From: JBKGYG01 sp046546235
Lineage (GTDB): Bacteria; Bacillota; Clostridia; Lachnospirales; DSM-24629
NCBI GenBank assembly: GCA_046546235.1
Contig: JBKGYG010000047.1
Location: 1-13,806, forward strand
DNA: 13,806 bases
Direction: 5' to 3'
The notes under the pieces are model-generated. The model was given only the letters and a program-made list of their open reading frames with translations. It had not been told where the DNA came from and ran no database searches. Below are positions 12,415 through 13,806 of this stretch, one piece after another. Position numbers and translations under genes: made by a program. Position 1 is the stretch's first letter; each line of letters begins with the position of its first letter.

Positions 12415-13497
12415 TTAATTATTCACAACCTCATTTATTAATGTTAATACACTATCAACACCATTTTTTAAGTTAGTTTGTTTCATTTTATCAATGTAGC
12501 GATGTCTATTTTCGAAAGTTTCTTTTAATCCTTGTATTAAAGTATCTTTGGATAGGTTTTCTTCTTCTATAACATAACTAAACTTCTGTTCTTCAAAAGA
12601 TTTTGCATTTAATATTTGATCTCCTCGACTTGCAGAGGAGGATAAAGGAACTAAGATATTAGGTTTTTTAAGTTCAAGTAATTCAAATATAGTATTTGCT
12701 CCTGCTCTTGATAGTACGATATCGGCAGCAGCGAATAAATCAGGTAAATTTTTACTTACATATTCATATTGTTTATAGCCTTGTGTTTTATTCAAATTAT
12801 TATCAATATTACCTTTACCACAAATATGAATTATTTGAAACATATTTAATAAGTAGTTAATGTTTTTTCTAATAATAGTGTTAATTTTTGTAGAACCTAA
12901 GGAACCTCCTATTATTAGAAGAATAGGTTTTTTATTATTGAAGTTACAGGTTTTTAATCCTTTAGTATATTTTCCAGTAAATAATTCTGATCTAATAGGT
13001 GTGCCTGTTAATACAGACTTTCTCTTAGGCAAATGATTTAATGTTTCAGGAAAAGTTGCGCAAACCTTTGTAGTGAAAGGCATGCTAATTTTATTAGCTA
13101 GACCAGGGCTTATATCTGACTCATGAATAATAGAAGGAATCTTTTTTCTTTTTGCAGCTAAGATGACAGGAACAGTAACAAACCCACCTTTGGAAAATAC
13201 AATAGATGGATTAATGTGGTTTATTAGCTTTACAGCATCAAAATAGCCTTTGACAACTCTAAAAGGGTCTGTAAAATTTTTTAAATCAAAATATCTTCTT
13301 AGTTTTCCAGAAGAGATACCATAAAAAGTGATGCCCATGTCTTTAATAAGTTGTTTTTCAATTCCATTATAGGAACCAATGTAAAAAATATCCCAGCCCT
13401 CTTTTTGTAATTTAGGTATTAAGGCAATGTTTGGAGTTACATGACCAGCTGTTCCACCACCGGTTAAGACAATCTTTCTATTTTTTGTACCCTTCAT
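12415..13497 (-). CDS. murG: MurG-type UDP-GlcNAc:lipid I GlcNAc transferase, stand-alone
   Basis: This 360-aa peripheral membrane glycosyltransferase (GT28) adds GlcNAc to lipid I to make lipid II for peptidoglycan. Seen: N-terminal GGGTAGHVTPN (13-23), SKGGFVTVP (102-110), HESDISPGLANK (125-136), IGGSLGSTKIN (196-206), and SRAGANTIFELL (263-274) and ASRGDQILNA (289-298) in the donor-binding half. HESD replaces the HEQN of many dcw-cluster MurGs; this variant is common in a Firmicutes MurG subgroup found outside the dcw cluster. ATG 13497 is preferred because AGAGGAG (complement of 13506-13512) precedes it by 8 bp, whereas ATG 13515 overlaps that site and has only a distant AAGGA upstream. 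No division or mur genes adjoin it. It may be a second MurG copy. Confidence 0.9.
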   Translation of the reverse strand: MKGTKNRKIVLTGGGTAGHVTPNIALIPKLQKEGWDIFYIGSYNGIEKQLIKDMGITFYGISSGKLRRYFDLKNFTDPFRVVKGYFDAVKLINHINPSIVFSKGGFVTVPVILAAKRKKIPSIIHESDISPGLANKISMPFTTKVCATFPETLNHLPKRKSVLTGTPIRSELFTGKYTKGLKTCNFNNKKPILLIIGGSLGSTKINTIIRKNINYLLNMFQIIHICGKGNIDNNLNKTQGYKQYEYVSKNLPDLFAAADIVLSRAGANTIFELLELKKPNILVPLSSSASRGDQILNAKSFEEQKFSYVIEEENLSKDTLIQGLKETFENRHRYIDKMKQTNLKNGVDSVLTLINEVVNN

Positions 13498-13515
13498 AAT
13501 TGATTCTCCTCTCAT

Positions 13516-13656
13516 TTAAATTCTTTCTTGTTCCTTGGGTCTCGACTGTATATTAAGGGATGATAAAAGGTTAAAGATATTTATGTATTCCGTCAGATAA
13601 AATTACTCTAGTTATTAAGCAAGTATAAAAATTAGGTAAAAATTTATAAATAAGCC
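13516..13656. other. Divergent intergenic region upstream of murG
   Basis: Non-coding spacer between murG and the gene beyond the right edge. On the minus strand no convincing -35/-10 pair was found for murG; TTTACC-17-TAATAA near 13612-13640 is the best, and it is weak. CCTT and AAGG around 13530-13555 could make a loose leader stem. No T-box or riboswitch consensus was recognised. Confidence 0.4.
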
Positions 13657-13684
13657 TTGCGTTTTTATATCTTTATTATACAAT
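13657..13684 (+). promoter_or_regulatory. Promoter for a gene beyond the right edge
   Basis: TTGCGT (13657-13662), a 16-bp spacer and TACAAT (13679-13684, five of six). It points out of the window and would give a leader of about 115 nt containing the 13-bp tandem repeat and a ribosome binding site at the edge. Confidence 0.45.
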
Positions 13685-13745
13685 AGAATATGGCACCTAG
13701 AAAGGAAAAATATGTATTTTATAATATTATATAATAATGGTATTT

Positions 13746-13771
13746 GTATTATTAGTAAGTATTATTAGTAA
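13746..13771 (+). repeat. Perfect 13-bp tandem duplication
   Basis: GTATTATTAGTAA occurs twice in immediate succession (13746-13758 and 13759-13771), in the presumed leader of the next gene. It probably arose by slippage. With only two units it is not a CRISPR or minisatellite. Confidence 0.8.
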
Positions 13772-13793
13772 GAAGTTGAAATAAAGTAAAACT

Positions 13794-13803
13794 AAGGAAG
13801 GTG
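13794..13803 (+). promoter_or_regulatory. Ribosome binding site of an off-window gene
   Basis: AAGGAAGGTG followed by AAA at the last base of the window. A start codon would be expected within about ten bases beyond the edge, on the + strand, divergent from murG. Confidence 0.6.
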
Positions 13804-13806
13804 AAA

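Noticed and set aside
13498..13515. Upstream ATG for murG
   Set aside because: The six extra codons contain AGAGGAG, the ribosome binding site for ATG 13497.
13746..13771. Possible CRISPR-like repeat
   Set aside because: Two 13-bp units directly abutting with no spacer; this is a simple duplication.

Overview
The window looks like chromosomal DNA of a low-GC, probably spore-forming Firmicute of the class Clostridia. The evidence is strong AT bias, AGGAGG-type ribosome binding sites, TTGACA/TATAAT-like promoters, an SLH-domain surface protein, a clostridial-type MurG and an orphan soluble histidine kinase. I cannot name a genus reliably; the intergenic hairpin elements recall Vallitalea-like Lachnospirales, but that is only an impression.

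Layout. (1) Positions 1-447 are non-coding. They hold hairpins, a degenerate repeat and a possible MITE-like element (276-427) just upstream of a large gene. (2) 448-4074 (+) encodes a secreted 1208-aa protein: signal peptide, PA14-like domain, three ~180-aa Ig-like repeat units, a DUF11-like domain and C-terminal SLH cell-wall anchors. A strong terminator follows. (3) 4107-4572 is non-coding, with a second copy of the degenerate repeat and a ~70-nt hairpin. (4) 4573-5610 (+) is a rhomboid protease. (5) 5757-7504 (+) is a two-gene unit: an unrecognised 244-aa protein, then a flavodoxin-like/SCP2 fusion. (6) 7757-8686 (+) is a 1-phosphofructokinase-family sugar kinase. (7) 8843-9952 (+) is UDP-GlcNAc 2-epimerase, ending at a bidirectional terminator shared with (8) 10754-10005 (-), a secreted SH3/CAP protein, which lies downstream of (9) 11583-10858 (-), an orphan histidine kinase. 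(10) 11859-12275 (+) is a HIT-family hydrolase, divergent from the kinase. (11) 13497-12415 (-) is a stand-alone MurG. (12) The right edge carries a promoter and ribosome binding site for a + strand gene that begins just outside.

Functional themes. Several genes concern the cell surface: an SLH protein, an epimerase making UDP-ManNAc (a usual precursor of the wall polysaccharide that SLH domains bind), MurG for lipid II, a secreted SH3/CAP protein and a membrane protease. Most are separate transcription units, so a shared pathway is inference.

Three start codons are better placed downstream of the longest open frame: the sugar kinase at 7757, the histidine kinase at TTG 11583 and MurG at 13497. 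I see no prophage, CRISPR array, rRNA or tRNA, and no convincing new defence system. The least explained items are the two-gene unit at 5757-7504 and the repeat and hairpin elements flanking the SLH gene.
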